A DNA stretch of 64,000 nt from Candidatus Gastranaerophilales bacterium (GCA_944325835.1 CALVBO010000005.1:62001-126000); one strand, 5' to 3'; shown: positions 33,616 to 44,735, counted from the first letter of the stretch. The notes: generated by a model not told the origin, from the letters alone. A program made the numbers and translations.

Positions 33616-33737
33616 CAAATTTGTTCGGTTATACTTAATAACCTCCAAATTTGAAACGTCGCTGACGTAAAGTTTCGTCCTCAGTTCGCCGGCTGCACTG
33701 CGTACGCCGCCGAATTCGGACTTCACTCCGACTGACG
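33616..33737 (-). repeat. Intercistronic palindromic element (copy 2), rpmJ-rpsM gap
   Basis: On the minus strand it starts directly after the rpmJ stop with CGTCAGTCGGAG, contains GC-rich inverted segments (GCGTACGC), and ends in the same CAAATTTG-flanked palindrome (33616-33653) as copy 1 at 32476. Position relative to the upstream gene's stop codon is the same in both copies. Confidence 0.75.
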
Positions 33738-33851
33738 TTATCCTTGTCTTTGTTTATGCTTAGGGTTTTCGCAAATTACTGCGACTCTGCCTTTTCTTTT
33801 AATAACTTTGCATTTGTCGCACATTGGTTTTACTGATGTTCTTGTTTTCAT
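33738..33851 (-). CDS. rpmJ: 50S ribosomal protein L36
   Basis: A 37-residue protein found by reading the gap between infA and rpsM: start [20 protein letters not shown], end [10 protein letters not shown]. The zinc ligands C11, C14, C27 and H32 are present (zinc-binding form). Position between infA and rpsM is the standard one. Preceded by AAAGGAAAA before the ATG at 33851. Confidence 0.97.
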   Translation of the reverse strand: MKTRTSVKPMCDKCKVIKRKGRVAVICENPKHKQRQG

Positions 33852-33958
33852 TGTTTTTTCCTTTTATATGTTTTTTACGTGAGATTTTCTTTTTTGTTTG
33901 ACATTACATTTCGTCATTGCCAGCTACGGACGGCACTCAGTCCCCGCGGCTGAGCCGG

Positions 33959-34174
33959 TTATTTCAGGCGGAACGTGATTCTGCCTTTGGTTAAATCGTA
34001 AGGCGTCATTTCAACCTTTACTCTGTCGCCCGGAAGAATTCTGATAAAATTCTTTCTGATTTTACCTGAGATATGTGCCAGAATTTCGTGGTCATTTTCC
34101 AATTTAACCCTGAACATAGCGTTAGGCATTGATTCTATTATTGTTCCTTCTATTTCTATTACGTCTTTTGCCAT
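33959..34174 (-). CDS. infA: Translation initiation factor IF-1
   Basis: A 71-residue OB-fold protein starting [20 protein letters not shown] with the conserved [20 protein letters not shown] and end [12 protein letters not shown]. It binds the ribosomal A site during initiation. It is the first gene of the ribosomal run inside the window; the 265 bases upstream carry no other gene. Its stop codon is followed at once by CCGGCTCAGCCG, the dispersed short palindrome. Confidence 0.98.
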   Translation of the reverse strand: MAKDVIEIEGTIIESMPNAMFRVKLENDHEILAHISGKIRKNFIRILPGDRVKVEMTPYDLTKGRITFRLK

Positions 34175-34438
34175 TTGTTTTCCTTTTTATTCGGCTAAAT
34201 TTTGGCACAATAAGTGTGCTCATGATAATCATACTTGCAAAATATCTAATTGCAAGCGTTTTCGCGAAGAAATACACAGTGAAATTATCGGGCCTTTAAA
34301 ATTGTTTTTCTAAAAACACGGTTTATTCGCTAATAGCTTGCGTGTATCTAAACGCTTGTATATTAAAGTTTTTAACCTGTTTGTAACAATTTCTTAATAT
34401 AGTTAATAGAATTTATTTTTAATTAAACAGCTATTTCT

Positions 34439-34773
34439 TGTCCGAGAAAGACTCGCGCCCGGCTGAGCCGGAGCCATACTTGTATTAATCGTTACCGTGA
34501 GCGTATAACCCAAGTGTGGAAGCCACTCAGTGGCCGAGTCTTTTGAGTGGCACTCTGCCGAGCAAAACAATCCAGTGAATTGTTTTGCGAGAGGTAGACA
34601 GCACTCTGCCGAGAAAAACAGTCCAGTGAACTGTTTTTCGAGAGGGAAGCGCACAGCTCGCGGTTCAGCGCGAGCGAGCTGAGGCATTCCAGGCAAAACC
34701 GCGCTTTTGCCTGAATGCCGTTAAGCGCGAGTCGAGCAAGAAGCGAGGCGGTGCGGCGGAGAACTGCTTTATT
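34439..34773 (+). repeat. Structured dispersed element, long copy with tandem hairpins
   Basis: This fills most of the 594-base gap between infA and the NAGPA-like gene; the bases before it (34175-34438) are AT-rich with nothing recognisable. It begins TGTCCGAGAAAG and ends CGGAGAACTGCTTTATT, the same ends as the 120-base copy at 57734-57853. An outer stem pairs AAAGACTCG (34447-34455) with CGAGTCTTT (34535-34543). Two tandem units of about 51 bases follow, each CACTCTGCCGAG, hairpin, CGAGAG. Hairpin 1 is CAAAACAA/TTGTTTTG, hairpin 2 is AAAAACAG/CTGTTTTT, both with loop TCCAGTGAA. The base changes between hairpins are compensatory. The end overlaps the stop codon of the NAGPA-like gene. Confidence 0.75.
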
Positions 34774-35578
34774 TCTTTTTTAAGATGATAAAAGATTTTA
34801 GCATGCGACCCTGACCGTTTTCGGGGTTAGAAACAACCTCTATTTTGTCAAGATAGTTCATAGATGTCGACCCGCCTCCGTCAAGTGCCATTGCGCGGTC
34901 AAGGTTTAGGTCGGCGCAGTATTGCGTTACTTCTTCCAGTGTCATCGGGTGTTCATCCGTGAAGATAAGAATATGAATGTTGTTATCTTTTAAGCCGATA
35001 ATTGTGCGTGCGACTTTGTGCAGGGCAGACGCGGATTCACGGATTACGTTTCCGTTTTCATCCTTAACGACAAATAATTCTTCTTCCATCTGTAATCTCG
35101 GAAATACCAGCGGGCCTGCCTGAATTGAGTTTACAAGCTGGCATTCAAAATCTACAGGACTTTTGTGCTGCGCTATTTCAAATTTGTACCCGTTGAAACA
35201 TTCCAGCACTCTAAATTCGCTCCTGTTAAGAACTTTGTCTAAATTTTTTCTCAAAAGCGGGTCTGCAAGCAGGTTTTCGTTGAAAATCGGATCCGCAACT
35301 ATCTGTCCGTCTGTTGTAACGTAAGATACTGTTTTTTTATTTTGCGGGTCAAAGAAACCTCCGTTAACGGTCAAAATGGCGTCTGCTTTTTTGTGGATTT
35401 CGCGATTGGTCATTAAATCGTCTGCAATTACACATTTCAGGCGTTTTGCCAGCTTTTTGTTCTGTTCCAGAATTATATGATACACCCCGTCTGTTTCATT
35501 TATTTCAATAGCTTTTGCCGGTTGAATACAGAAAAGTGAAAAACAAATCCCCATTAATAATATAATTTTTTTGTTCAT
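34769..35578 (-). CDS. Secreted phosphodiester glycosidase (NAGPA-domain) family protein
   Basis: A 269-residue protein with a signal peptide (residues 1-23, ending PAKA). The NAGPA-like fold is marked by ADAILTVNGGFFDPQNKKTV, LVNSIQAGPLVF, and AMALDGGGSTSMNYL, the last being the family's most conserved motif. Family members cleave GlcNAc-phosphodiester links or process exopolysaccharide. It follows the LptF/G-like gene by 3 bases. Its stop codon lies inside the end of the dispersed repeat. Confidence 0.9.
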   Translation of the reverse strand: MNKKIILLMGICFSLFCIQPAKAIEINETDGVYHIILEQNKKLAKRLKCVIADDLMTNREIHKKADAILTVNGGFFDPQNKKTVSYVTTDGQIVADPIFNENLLADPLLRKNLDKVLNRSEFRVLECFNGYKFEIAQHKSPVDFECQLVNSIQAGPLVFPRLQMEEELFVVKDENGNVIRESASALHKVARTIIGLKDNNIHILIFTDEHPMTLEEVTQYCADLNLDRAMALDGGGSTSMNYLDKIEVVSNPENGQGRMLKSFIILKKK

Positions 35579-35581
35579 AGG

Positions 35582-36697
35582 TTAGATATCCTTTGATTTA
35601 TATAGTGCGATTATTGCAGCGGTGAACGCGGCAAGCGGGAACAGTGAAGTTATTAGCGGCGGAAGAACCCCTTTTGCCGCCAGCAAATCAAAAAACGGAA
35701 GCGTTATGTAATATGCAAAAATACATCCGATAGCGATTACAAAGCCCACCATTCTGTGTTCGCGCGGTTTGCTAAAACCCAGAATAACCCCGAGGATTGC
35801 AAGCAATACGCATACAAACGGGTGGAAAAATCTTTGATAATACTTGTTTTGCATTATACGAAACTCTTCATCCAGTTTTTCTTTTTTCAGAAGTTCTATG
35901 TAACTTTTCAAGTCTGCGTTTGTAATTTCTCTATCTCTTTTTGTGGAATAGAGCATTAATTTCAGGGCATTTGCAGCGCTTTCGCCGTTTAAAATTTCCA
36001 TTGATTTCAGGTAACGTACCTCTTTGAAGATTCCGTCTCTGGAAATTTCGTAGTGGCTTATGTTATATAAAGTCCATTTGTCGTTTGCGGCTTTTCCGGT
36101 TTTTGCGTAATAGATGTCAGTGAGTTCGTGGACATCGGTGTACTGTTTTTCGCCGAAGTCAAGATAGATGATGTCCTGCATATCGCCGTTAGTGAATTTA
36201 GAAACAACAACGTAGTCCTGCGGAATATTATTTTTATCTTTTTCGGTGTAAATGTATTGCGTAGTAACATTTTTGCCTTTAATTGCGTTGAGTCCGACTT
36301 CTGACATCGGGATTAGTTTATCGTAAGTTATAAAGCATAGGATTGTAACGATAACGCTGAAAAACAGCACCGGCGCCAGAATTCTTTTAAAAGAAAGTCC
36401 GACAGCTCTGAAAATGGTAAGTTCGGAATCTTTACTCAATTTGTCGAAGGTAAAGAGACTTCCCAGAAGCAGACCTACGGGGAATGCTTTCCCGAGGATT
36501 TTGGGAAGTTCATATAAAAGAACTTTTACTGCTGTTGCGGGTGTATAAACTCCGGAGAGGGTTTTTTCTATAGTTTTTAAAAGCATTTCCGGAGCAATCC
36601 ACACGACAGTAAACAGAAGGATTGCAACAAAAGTCGTAACAAAAACCTGTGAAAAGATATATTTGTCGTATATCGTTACTTTTGGGATTTTCAACAT
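35582..36697 (-). CDS. LPS export permease, LptF/LptG (YjgP/YjgQ) family
   Basis: A 371-residue protein with three N-terminal and three C-terminal helices around a periplasmic beta-jellyroll domain (about 130-270), the family layout. KAFPVGLLLGSLFTFDKLSKDSEL near residue 70 is the conserved coupling region. With LptB it would extract LPS from the inner membrane. Only one such gene is here; LptF and LptG normally form a heterodimer, so a homodimer or a second gene elsewhere is needed. It overlaps lptB by one base. Confidence 0.92.
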   Translation of the reverse strand: MLKIPKVTIYDKYIFSQVFVTTFVAILLFTVVWIAPEMLLKTIEKTLSGVYTPATAVKVLLYELPKILGKAFPVGLLLGSLFTFDKLSKDSELTIFRAVGLSFKRILAPVLFFSVIVTILCFITYDKLIPMSEVGLNAIKGKNVTTQYIYTEKDKNNIPQDYVVVSKFTNGDMQDIIYLDFGEKQYTDVHELTDIYYAKTGKAANDKWTLYNISHYEISRDGIFKEVRYLKSMEILNGESAANALKLMLYSTKRDREITNADLKSYIELLKKEKLDEEFRIMQNKYYQRFFHPFVCVLLAILGVILGFSKPREHRMVGFVIAIGCIFAYYITLPFFDLLAAKGVLPPLITSLFPLAAFTAAIIALYKSKDI

Positions 36698-37422
36698 TAT
36701 AGTGCGAAATCCTTTCCTAAATAAAATTCTTTTGCGACCGGATCGTTTGCGACTTCTGAGCTTTTGCCCTGAATTTTGATTTTACCGTCAAAGATTACGT
36801 AGGCTCTGTCGGTGATAGAAAGTGTTGCCTTCGGGTTGTGGTCGGTGATAAGTACGCCCAGACCTTTATCTTCGGAGATTTTTTTGATGTTATCTTTAAT
36901 TTCGCCGATTGCAATAGGGTCAATGCCGGCAAACGGTTCATCCAGAAGCATAAAGTCCGGACTTGCCGCCAGTGCTCTTGCAATTTCGACCCTCCGGCGT
37001 TCTCCGCCCGAGAGCGCAACAGACGGGGATTTGCGGAGCTTTTGAACCCCGAATTCTGTCAGAAGTTCTTCCAGTTTTAATTTCTTTTCGTTAACGGTTA
37101 GTTTATCGTTCATTTCAAGAACGAGTTTCAGGTTATCTTCGACCGTAAGTTTTCTGAAAATGGATGTTTCTTGCGGAAGGTATCCTATACCGAGTTTCGC
37201 GCGGATGTTCATAGGCGCGGCGGAAATATCCTGACCGTTAAGAATAATTTTCCCCATATTCGGTTTAACCAGACCTACAACCATATAAAAAGTTGTGGTT
37301 TTACCCGCGCCGTTCGGCCCGAGTAAACACACAACTTCACCTTTTTGTATATGGAAAGACACATCGTTTACAACGCGTCTGTCACCATAGATTTTTATTA
37401 AATTTTGAGCTTCTATCTGCAT
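36697..37422 (-). CDS. lptB: LPS export ABC transporter ATP-binding protein
   Basis: A 241-residue ATPase with Walker A GPNGAGKTT, signature LSGGERRR, Walker B FMLLDEPFAGIDP and the H-loop ITDH. The Q-loop segment GIGYLPQETSIFRKLTVEDN is typical of LptB. It powers LPS extraction through the adjacent permease. Together the pair implies an outer membrane with LPS. First gene of the lptB-permease-NAGPA run. Confidence 0.95.
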   Translation of the reverse strand: MQIEAQNLIKIYGDRRVVNDVSFHIQKGEVVCLLGPNGAGKTTTFYMVVGLVKPNMGKIILNGQDISAAPMNIRAKLGIGYLPQETSIFRKLTVEDNLKLVLEMNDKLTVNEKKLKLEELLTEFGVQKLRKSPSVALSGGERRRVEIARALAASPDFMLLDEPFAGIDPIAIGEIKDNIKKISEDKGLGVLITDHNPKATLSITDRAYVIFDGKIKIQGKSSEVANDPVAKEFYLGKDFAL

Positions 37423-37458
37423 GTATTATTTTCCTTAAAATGGATGTGCTTCCGGCGC

Positions 37459-38199
37459 CTATTTAGCGTAGAATTCTGCGTTAACTGTAGCGTAAAGCTT
37501 CATAGAACCGCCTTGAACCTGAGTAGATGAGGATTCGACGGCAGCATCTGCTGCGGAGCCTGCGTACATTACTTTTGCGTTCATAAGACGCGGGTAATAA
37601 TTTGTAGAGTTAACGCTGCAAGAAGTTCTTAGTTCTTTTATGCCTGTAATTTTTTGACCGGAAGCTTTTGCAACCACGTCAGCTTTTGCTTTAGCCTTTT
37701 GTGTTGCAACGCTTAAAAGTTCATTGCAGTAGGAGTTTTGATCTTCAAGTTTGAATTCAATGTTGCCGATATTGGTTGCACCGAGGTTAAGTGCTTTATC
37801 AATAAACATACCGACATCGGTTACTTTGTTTGTGTGAACGGTTATTGTATTATTTACTTCATAAAATTCAAAAGTTCTTTTGCCGTTGTTGTAGTAATAT
37901 GAAGGGCTTGCGGAGTAGTCTATTGTTTTAATATAATCGCCCTTTGTTTTGTCAATCATAGTGTTTAAGGCTTGATAAACTTTTGTTGAAATTTCTTTGT
38001 TTGCGATTGACGCGTTTTCAAGTGACGTTTTGTCTTTTGTCGTAACGATTACGTTAAATTCGACTACGTCCGGTTTAAGGTCAAGGTTGGAGGTGGCATC
38101 AACATAGATTGAACCCTGCGGTTTTGCCTGTACCGGAGTTGTTACACACATTGCAAAAAGCAATAATAGGAATATTGCAAGTAAATTTTTCTTTTTCAT
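37459..38199 (-). CDS. SIMPL (DUF541) domain periplasmic protein
   Basis: A 246-residue protein with a signal peptide (residues 1-25, ending VQAKP) and the SIMPL fold: IYVDATSNLDLKPDVVEFN, FYEVNNTITVHTNKVTDVGM, IGNIEFKLED, and KAKADVVAKASGQKITGIKEL. The family is periplasmic or outer-membrane linked with no fixed enzymatic function. It overlaps the upstream membrane protein by one base and precedes lptB by 36 bases. Confidence 0.9.
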   Translation of the reverse strand: MKKKNLLAIFLLLLFAMCVTTPVQAKPQGSIYVDATSNLDLKPDVVEFNVIVTTKDKTSLENASIANKEISTKVYQALNTMIDKTKGDYIKTIDYSASPSYYYNNGKRTFEFYEVNNTITVHTNKVTDVGMFIDKALNLGATNIGNIEFKLEDQNSYCNELLSVATQKAKAKADVVAKASGQKITGIKELRTSCSVNSTNYYPRLMNAKVMYAGSAADAAVESSSTQVQGGSMKLYATVNAEFYAK

Positions 38200-38627
38200 T
38201 AAACTACCTCTTTAGATTTTTCTTCTTCCTTTTGTTCTGAATTTTTTTGTGCTGCCGGTTGAATTTTTATATCCTGAGTTTCCAGCGGAGGAGTTTCGTG
38301 TTTCAACTCGGCGGTTTGGGATTTTATTTCGTTTATGATGTCTTTAATTTCTCTTTTACTTGTTTGCGGTTCAAACGCAACGAGGTATTTTTGTTTTTTA
38401 TTGATGATGAGGTATGAAACCGCAAGGATAGCCCAGAGTATCAGCCCCTGAAACATATTTATATACGGGATTGCGCCGGTAATGTCTGCGATATGGTTCC
38501 AGAGTTTATTTAGAACCAGTGCCGGAAAACCTATAAACCCTGCGGCAAGGCAGACTACTATAAATGCTGCGGAAAGCAGTCCTCTGATACCTGATATCTG
38601 TATAACTCTCAATTTATTCTTTTTCAT
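38199..38627 (-). CDS. Membrane protein of unknown function with charged C-terminal tail
   Basis: A 142-residue protein with two hydrophobic helices (about 15-38 and 58-76) and a charged Glu/Lys/Gln-rich tail (about 85-142) without recognised domains. It lies 4 bases after ligA and shares a base with the SIMPL gene, so it is a genuine member of this transcription unit. No family recognised. Confidence 0.75.
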   Translation of the reverse strand: MKKNKLRVIQISGIRGLLSAAFIVVCLAAGFIGFPALVLNKLWNHIADITGAIPYINMFQGLILWAILAVSYLIINKKQKYLVAFEPQTSKREIKDIINEIKSQTAELKHETPPLETQDIKIQPAAQKNSEQKEEEKSKEVV

Positions 38628-38631
38628 ATTA

Positions 38632-40620
<1,989 letters not shown>

Positions 40621-40667
40621 CTAGGTCGTATAATTCGTAATAATACGGTTGTAAAAGAGTTTCAGGC

Positions 40668-41504
40668 TCACATCACCATGAGTAATTCTCTGATAACTTT
40701 TGTCGCAACGGCGGTTGAAACACCTGATGCATCGTAGTCCGGTGCAAGTTCTACTACGTCTGCGCCGATAATATTAAAGTTTTTCAGGTATTCAAACCAG
40801 CCAGCAAGCTCGTTAAATTCAAGCCCGCCGGCTTCAGGAGTACCGGTTCCCGGCATGACGGAAGGGTCTAAAACATCTAAATCCACCGTAACAAAAATAT
40901 TTTTGCCGCGCAGTTCATCTAAATCGGAATATTTATGTGCAAGCGTGTTGTATTTTTTCATAAATTCCCACTCCTCTTTCATACCGGAGCGAATACCGAT
41001 TTGCTTAATGTTTTGCGGCCCGACAATTTTTGAGGCATGGCGGATTACGGCAGAGTGTGACATTTCTTCGCCTAAATATTCTTCTCTAAGGTCTGTGTGC
41101 GCGTCAAAATGGATAATTGCAAGATTATCATAAAACTTTGATACAGCTTTGATTTCCGGTAATGTTACGAGATGTTCGCCGCCTATACCGAAAACTCGTT
41201 TGCCGTCACGGTAAATGTCTTCTACATTTTGTTCTATGACATCGAGTGTTTTATAAGTGTTGCCGAGCGGAAATTCAAGGTCGCCCGCATCGTGAAAGTT
41301 TACATCTGCCAGAGTTTTATCAAAACGCGGTGAATATTCTTCCAGCCCCCAGCTTGCAAGTCTTATCTGCTCCGGCGCAAAACGCGAACCTGAGCGGTAT
41401 GAAACAGTTCCGTCAAACGGCAGTCCGAGCATTACAATTGACGAAGAGTTGTAATCTTCATTTTGTCCCATCCAGCTTCTGTCTAAAAAAGGTCCTCTTA
41501 ACAT
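40668..41504 (-). CDS. speB: Agmatinase (ureohydrolase)
   Basis: A 278-residue manganese enzyme converting agmatine to putrescine and urea. Metal motifs are IGGEHLVTLPE, IIHFDAHTDLREEY and TVDLDVLDPSVMPGTGTPEAGG. The N-terminus (LDRSWMGQNEDYNSSSIVML) fits bacterial SpeB. It could also act on another guanidino compound. No arginine decarboxylase is in the window. Confidence 0.92.
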   Translation of the reverse strand: MLRGPFLDRSWMGQNEDYNSSSIVMLGLPFDGTVSYRSGSRFAPEQIRLASWGLEEYSPRFDKTLADVNFHDAGDLEFPLGNTYKTLDVIEQNVEDIYRDGKRVFGIGGEHLVTLPEIKAVSKFYDNLAIIHFDAHTDLREEYLGEEMSHSAVIRHASKIVGPQNIKQIGIRSGMKEEWEFMKKYNTLAHKYSDLDELRGKNIFVTVDLDVLDPSVMPGTGTPEAGGLEFNELAGWFEYLKNFNIIGADVVELAPDYDASGVSTAVATKVIRELLMVM

Positions 41505-41553
41505 AGCACATTCTCCCTAATAATCCTTCCGCTATTGAGTATAACATAAAAAT

Positions 41554-42549
41554 TTAAAATTTGTTCGTTGCCGGAAGATATGATTGAGGATAGTTGTAAT
41601 CTTCTTTGAAACCGAGATTCCTGTACATTTTTAGTGCCTGAAAATTATTTGTTTCCGTATTCGTATTGATTTCTGTAATAGGAAGCTGGTTTTCATCGCT
41701 GATTGCCAGAACTCTGTTGAGGGTTTCGGCAAGAAGATATTTTGATAAGCCTTTTGCCTGATGTTCTTTTGCAATTGCAAAAATAGGGATATTAACAATT
41801 CTGCCGCCTGTAACATTTGCAAAACAAAAGCCTGCCGGTTTCCCTTTGTAAAGCAGTACACTGGAGGCTGCAGGGAAAAAATCGGCATAAACATTTGTGA
41901 CAATTTTATTCAGAATGTCGTAAGTCCCGTCAAGCGAGGCAAATCTCGTATCAAAGAGAGCGTCGGCACTTGTTGAAAATGCGTTTTGAACAACACGTAC
42001 GGCATCATTCATATATTTATCTTCCCAGTATTTAATGGAATAATCTTTTGGTAATTCGCCCATTGCCGCAATATTCAATATCTGGCGGGAAGTTGTTTCG
42101 TGAAGCAGAAATCTTAAAACCGCTATGCCGACAAATTTGAATCCCAGAAGTGAAATCTCGCCGACAATTCCTTTTTGCTTGCCAAGCATCGGATAACAGA
42201 CAACTTTTTCTCTTCTTTCAGTTTTAACTTCTTCCATAAAGAATTTTATCAGAGCGCAGCTTCGCTGTGCCAGATGTTCAAAATTCTGGCTGTGGATTAT
42301 ATTCAACTCTATTGATTCTGAAATCGCAAGAGTATAAACCAGAAAAGCTTTCGGAATTTCATTTTCAATATAAATAATGCAGTTGATTAATCTGTTTTCA
42401 AGCGATTCAATAAAGCTGTCGTAATCAAGCGGCTCTAATTCAAATTTGTATTCGGTGACTGCGCTACGGCAGAAGTCTTCATACAACGGTTTGAATGCGG
42501 CATAGTATTTTCTTGATAAAACTTTTACGCATCTGGTTAATTCCTGCAT
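41554..42549 (-). CDS. GNAT-family N-acetyltransferase, two-part
   Basis: A 331-residue protein. Residues about 170-325 are a GNAT domain: VRVVQNAFSTSADALFD, GKPAGFCFANVTGGR, and the acetyl-CoA loop AIAKEHQAKGLSKYLLAETL followed by EINTNTETNNFQALKMYRNL. The N-terminal half is an unrecognised helical or degenerate-GNAT region. The substrate is unknown. Single gene between ribBA and speB on the same strand. Confidence 0.8.
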   Translation of the reverse strand: MQELTRCVKVLSRKYYAAFKPLYEDFCRSAVTEYKFELEPLDYDSFIESLENRLINCIIYIENEIPKAFLVYTLAISESIELNIIHSQNFEHLAQRSCALIKFFMEEVKTERREKVVCYPMLGKQKGIVGEISLLGFKFVGIAVLRFLLHETTSRQILNIAAMGELPKDYSIKYWEDKYMNDAVRVVQNAFSTSADALFDTRFASLDGTYDILNKIVTNVYADFFPAASSVLLYKGKPAGFCFANVTGGRIVNIPIFAIAKEHQAKGLSKYLLAETLNRVLAISDENQLPITEINTNTETNNFQALKMYRNLGFKEDYNYPQSYLPATNKF

Positions 42550-42567
42550 CTAATATCCTTTTTCGGT

Positions 42568-43782
42568 TTATATCATGTGACACATTTTCTCTTTTTTTGT
42601 GTTGATATATTTTTCATTGTACTGATTAATTTCAGGCTTTATATTAACTATATCATGAATTGTCAAACCGTAACCCCCCAACCCGACTATTTTTTTAGGG
42701 TTGTTTGTAATAAGGTCAAATTCCGTAAATCCTATATCGCGGATAATTTGGGCACCTACCCCGTATTCGCGTAAATCAGGCTTAAAGCCCAGAGAAACAT
42801 TGGCTTCAACTGTATCCTGTCCCTGTTCTTGCAGGGCATAAGCTTTGATTTTATTAACGATTCCGATTCCGCGGCCTTCCTGCCCTTTAAGGTAAACAAG
42901 CGCGCCTTTGCCGTGTTCGTTAATCATTTTTAGAGCTTCGTGGAGCTGCTGGTTGCAATCACATTTCAGGCTGTGGAAAATGTCGCCGGTTAAACATTCG
43001 CTGTGGACGCGGATTAACGGCATTTTGTCAGAGCCGTCATCTTTTACCAGCGCAACATGTTCCTGACCGTTAAGATGGTTTGTGTAGCCGTAAATTTTAA
43101 AATCGCCGAATTGTGTCGGAAGGTTCGCTTCAGCGTCACGTGTCACGAATTTTTCGGATTGAAGGCGGTACGCAATAAGCTGCGCAACGGAGATGAATTT
43201 TATATCGTGGTGGTTTGCAAATTTTCTTAAGTCATCACGTCTTGCCATCTGGCCGTCGTCCATCATGATTTCGCACATAACGCCTGCCGGAGCATGCCCG
43301 CAGATTTTTGCAAGGTCAACGGCAGCTTCTGTATGGCCCGTACGGGTTAAAACGCCGCCTTTTCTTGCCATGCAAGGGAAAACGTGTCCGGGGCGCCTTA
43401 AATCTGACGGAACCGCATCGGGTGCAATCGCAATTTCAATGGTTTTTGCCCTGTCGTAGGCGGAAATTCCGGTTGTAACGCCGAATTTTTCCGCGCCGTC
43501 AATACTTAGAGTAAAGGCGGTTTTCATACCTTCGGTGTTATTTTCAACCATTTGCGGCAACTCAAGGCGTTCTGCAATTGTGTGATCAATAGCAAGGCAT
43601 ATAAGCCCGCGGCATTCACGTGCCATAAAGTTTATAATTTCAGGCGTTGCCATTTGCGCGGAACAAATCAGGTCGCCTTCATTTTCTCTGTCTTCATCAT
43701 CTGCCACAATAACAGGTTTTCCCGCTTTATAATCTTTAATAGCATCTTCTATATTATCAAATTTAAAATTAAACAAATCCAT
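42568..43782 (-). CDS. ribBA: Bifunctional 3,4-dihydroxy-2-butanone-4-phosphate synthase / GTP cyclohydrolase II
   Basis: A 404-residue fusion supplying both branches of riboflavin synthesis. The RibB half (1-200) has [20 protein letters not shown] and [14 protein letters not shown]; the RibA half (205-400) has [20 protein letters not shown], the zinc site for GTP ring opening, and [20 protein letters not shown]. It overlaps ribE by 14 bases. The C-terminal tail ([11 protein letters not shown]) is slightly longer than usual. Confidence 0.97.
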   Translation of the reverse strand: MDLFNFKFDNIEDAIKDYKAGKPVIVADDEDRENEGDLICSAQMATPEIINFMARECRGLICLAIDHTIAERLELPQMVENNTEGMKTAFTLSIDGAEKFGVTTGISAYDRAKTIEIAIAPDAVPSDLRRPGHVFPCMARKGGVLTRTGHTEAAVDLAKICGHAPAGVMCEIMMDDGQMARRDDLRKFANHHDIKFISVAQLIAYRLQSEKFVTRDAEANLPTQFGDFKIYGYTNHLNGQEHVALVKDDGSDKMPLIRVHSECLTGDIFHSLKCDCNQQLHEALKMINEHGKGALVYLKGQEGRGIGIVNKIKAYALQEQGQDTVEANVSLGFKPDLREYGVGAQIIRDIGFTEFDLITNNPKKIVGLGGYGLTIHDIVNIKPEINQYNEKYINTKKEKMCHMI

Positions 43783-44401
43783 TTTCCCTTAGAAACTCCA
43801 TACTTATTTTACTTTTAGCAGTATTATCATTCAGAGATAAAAATTTTTCAACATACCGTCCGAGGATATCGGTTTCAATATTTACCCACCCGCCGGTTTG
43901 AAGATTTTTGAGTGTTGTATTTTCAAACGTGTGCGGTATCACGGCAATTTTGAAGCAGGTTGCATTCACGTCCGCTACGGTTAAACTTATTCCGTTCACT
44001 GCAATTGAACCCTTTTTTACAATATATTTTGTATCTGATGTTTCAAAGTACATGTTGTAGAAATTATCAAGCTTTTCGACTTTTAAAAGTTCACCGGTTT
44101 GGTCGATGTGTCCTTGAACAATGTGTCCGCCCATACGGGTAGTAGGTGTAAGTGCTCGTTCAAGATTGACTTTCATTCCGGATTTAAGCTGCGAAAAATT
44201 TGTTACCGCAAGCGTTTCGGGGCTGACTTCGACCTTGAAAGAATTTTTAGAAAATTCAATTACTGTTTGACAAACGCCGTTAATCGCAATGCTGTCGCCG
44301 AGTTTCACATCTTCTAAAATTTTGTGACAAGAAACTTCCAGCACCGTATTGCACTGAAAACTTTTAATTTCTCCGATTTCTTCAATTATACCTGTAAACA
44401 T
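43769..44401 (-). CDS. ribE: Riboflavin synthase (alpha subunit)
   Basis: A 210-residue protein made of two lumazine-binding barrels: MFTGIIEEIGEI and GDSIAINGVCQTVIE in the first half, GGHIVQGHIDQTGELL and GSIAVNGISLTVADV in the second. It dismutates two lumazines to riboflavin. First gene of ribE-ribBA. I looked for an FMN riboswitch upstream (44402-44660) and found none of its conserved segments. Confidence 0.96.
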   Translation of the reverse strand: MFTGIIEEIGEIKSFQCNTVLEVSCHKILEDVKLGDSIAINGVCQTVIEFSKNSFKVEVSPETLAVTNFSQLKSGMKVNLERALTPTTRMGGHIVQGHIDQTGELLKVEKLDNFYNMYFETSDTKYIVKKGSIAVNGISLTVADVNATCFKIAVIPHTFENTTLKNLQTGGWVNIETDILGRYVEKFLSLNDNTAKSKISMEFLRENGFV

Positions 44402-44434
44402 ATTATTGTTATATCATAACTTGACTAAATAGAA

Positions 44435-44570
44435 AACATGGTACATAATGAAATAGGCAATAAGGCAATAAGAAAATAAGGCAATGAGTCGTAATGACCG
44501 AATGGAAAAAAGAAATAGTCCTATTGCCATGATGCCCTAATGACCTATTGCCTTATACCAGTAGGTTTGG
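44435..44570. repeat. GGCAATAAGGCAATAAG repeats, partly inverted, upstream of pseudopilin A
   Basis: Clustered copies of AGGCAATAAGGCAATAAG (about 44450-44485) are followed by inverse-oriented copies (TATTGCC at about 44522-44556), so the segment can fold on itself. The same motif stands at 48798-48830, before pseudopilin B. No gene is seen between the ribE start and 44663. Confidence 0.6.
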
Positions 44571-44662
44571 GCTTGCCAGCCCAACGCAAAACAAAGAAAG
44601 GACCGGCGGTCAAGCCGGTATCATAATTAGACAATGGCGAGAAGCCAGAAAGGATAGAAGAA

Positions 44663-44714
44663 ATGAAAAAACAGAGTGTAAGTATTTGCACGGGGGGGGG
44701 GGGGGCCGGCTGAG
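44663..44714 (+). other. Out-of-frame start region of pseudopilin A (phase-OFF leader)
   Basis: AAGGATAGAAGAA supplies a ribosome site for the ATG at 44663, which reads MKKQSVSICT into the G14 tract. With 14 G the frame ends at TGA a few codons later (44712-44714). With 13 or 16 G it would continue without a stop into the pseudopilin frame. The region matches 48849 upstream of pseudopilin B (GTAAGTATTTG-ACG before the tract). Confidence 0.7.
44692..44705 (+). repeat. Poly-G tract (G14), candidate phase-variation switch
   Basis: Fourteen consecutive G between the leader ATG and the pseudopilin coding frame. Followed by CCGGCTGAGCCGG. Slipped-strand changes of one base would alter the reading frame. 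Confidence 0.9.
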
Positions 44715-44735
44715 CCGGTTCTACAATCGGAAAGC

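Noticed and set aside
34550-34650. CRISPR-like tandem repeat
   Set aside because: Only two units, no unique spacers of constant length, and the units are hairpins with compensatory changes; no cas genes nearby.
44402-44660. FMN riboswitch upstream of the riboflavin genes
   Set aside because: None of the conserved RFN segments could be found on the minus strand; the region holds GGCAATAAG repeats instead.
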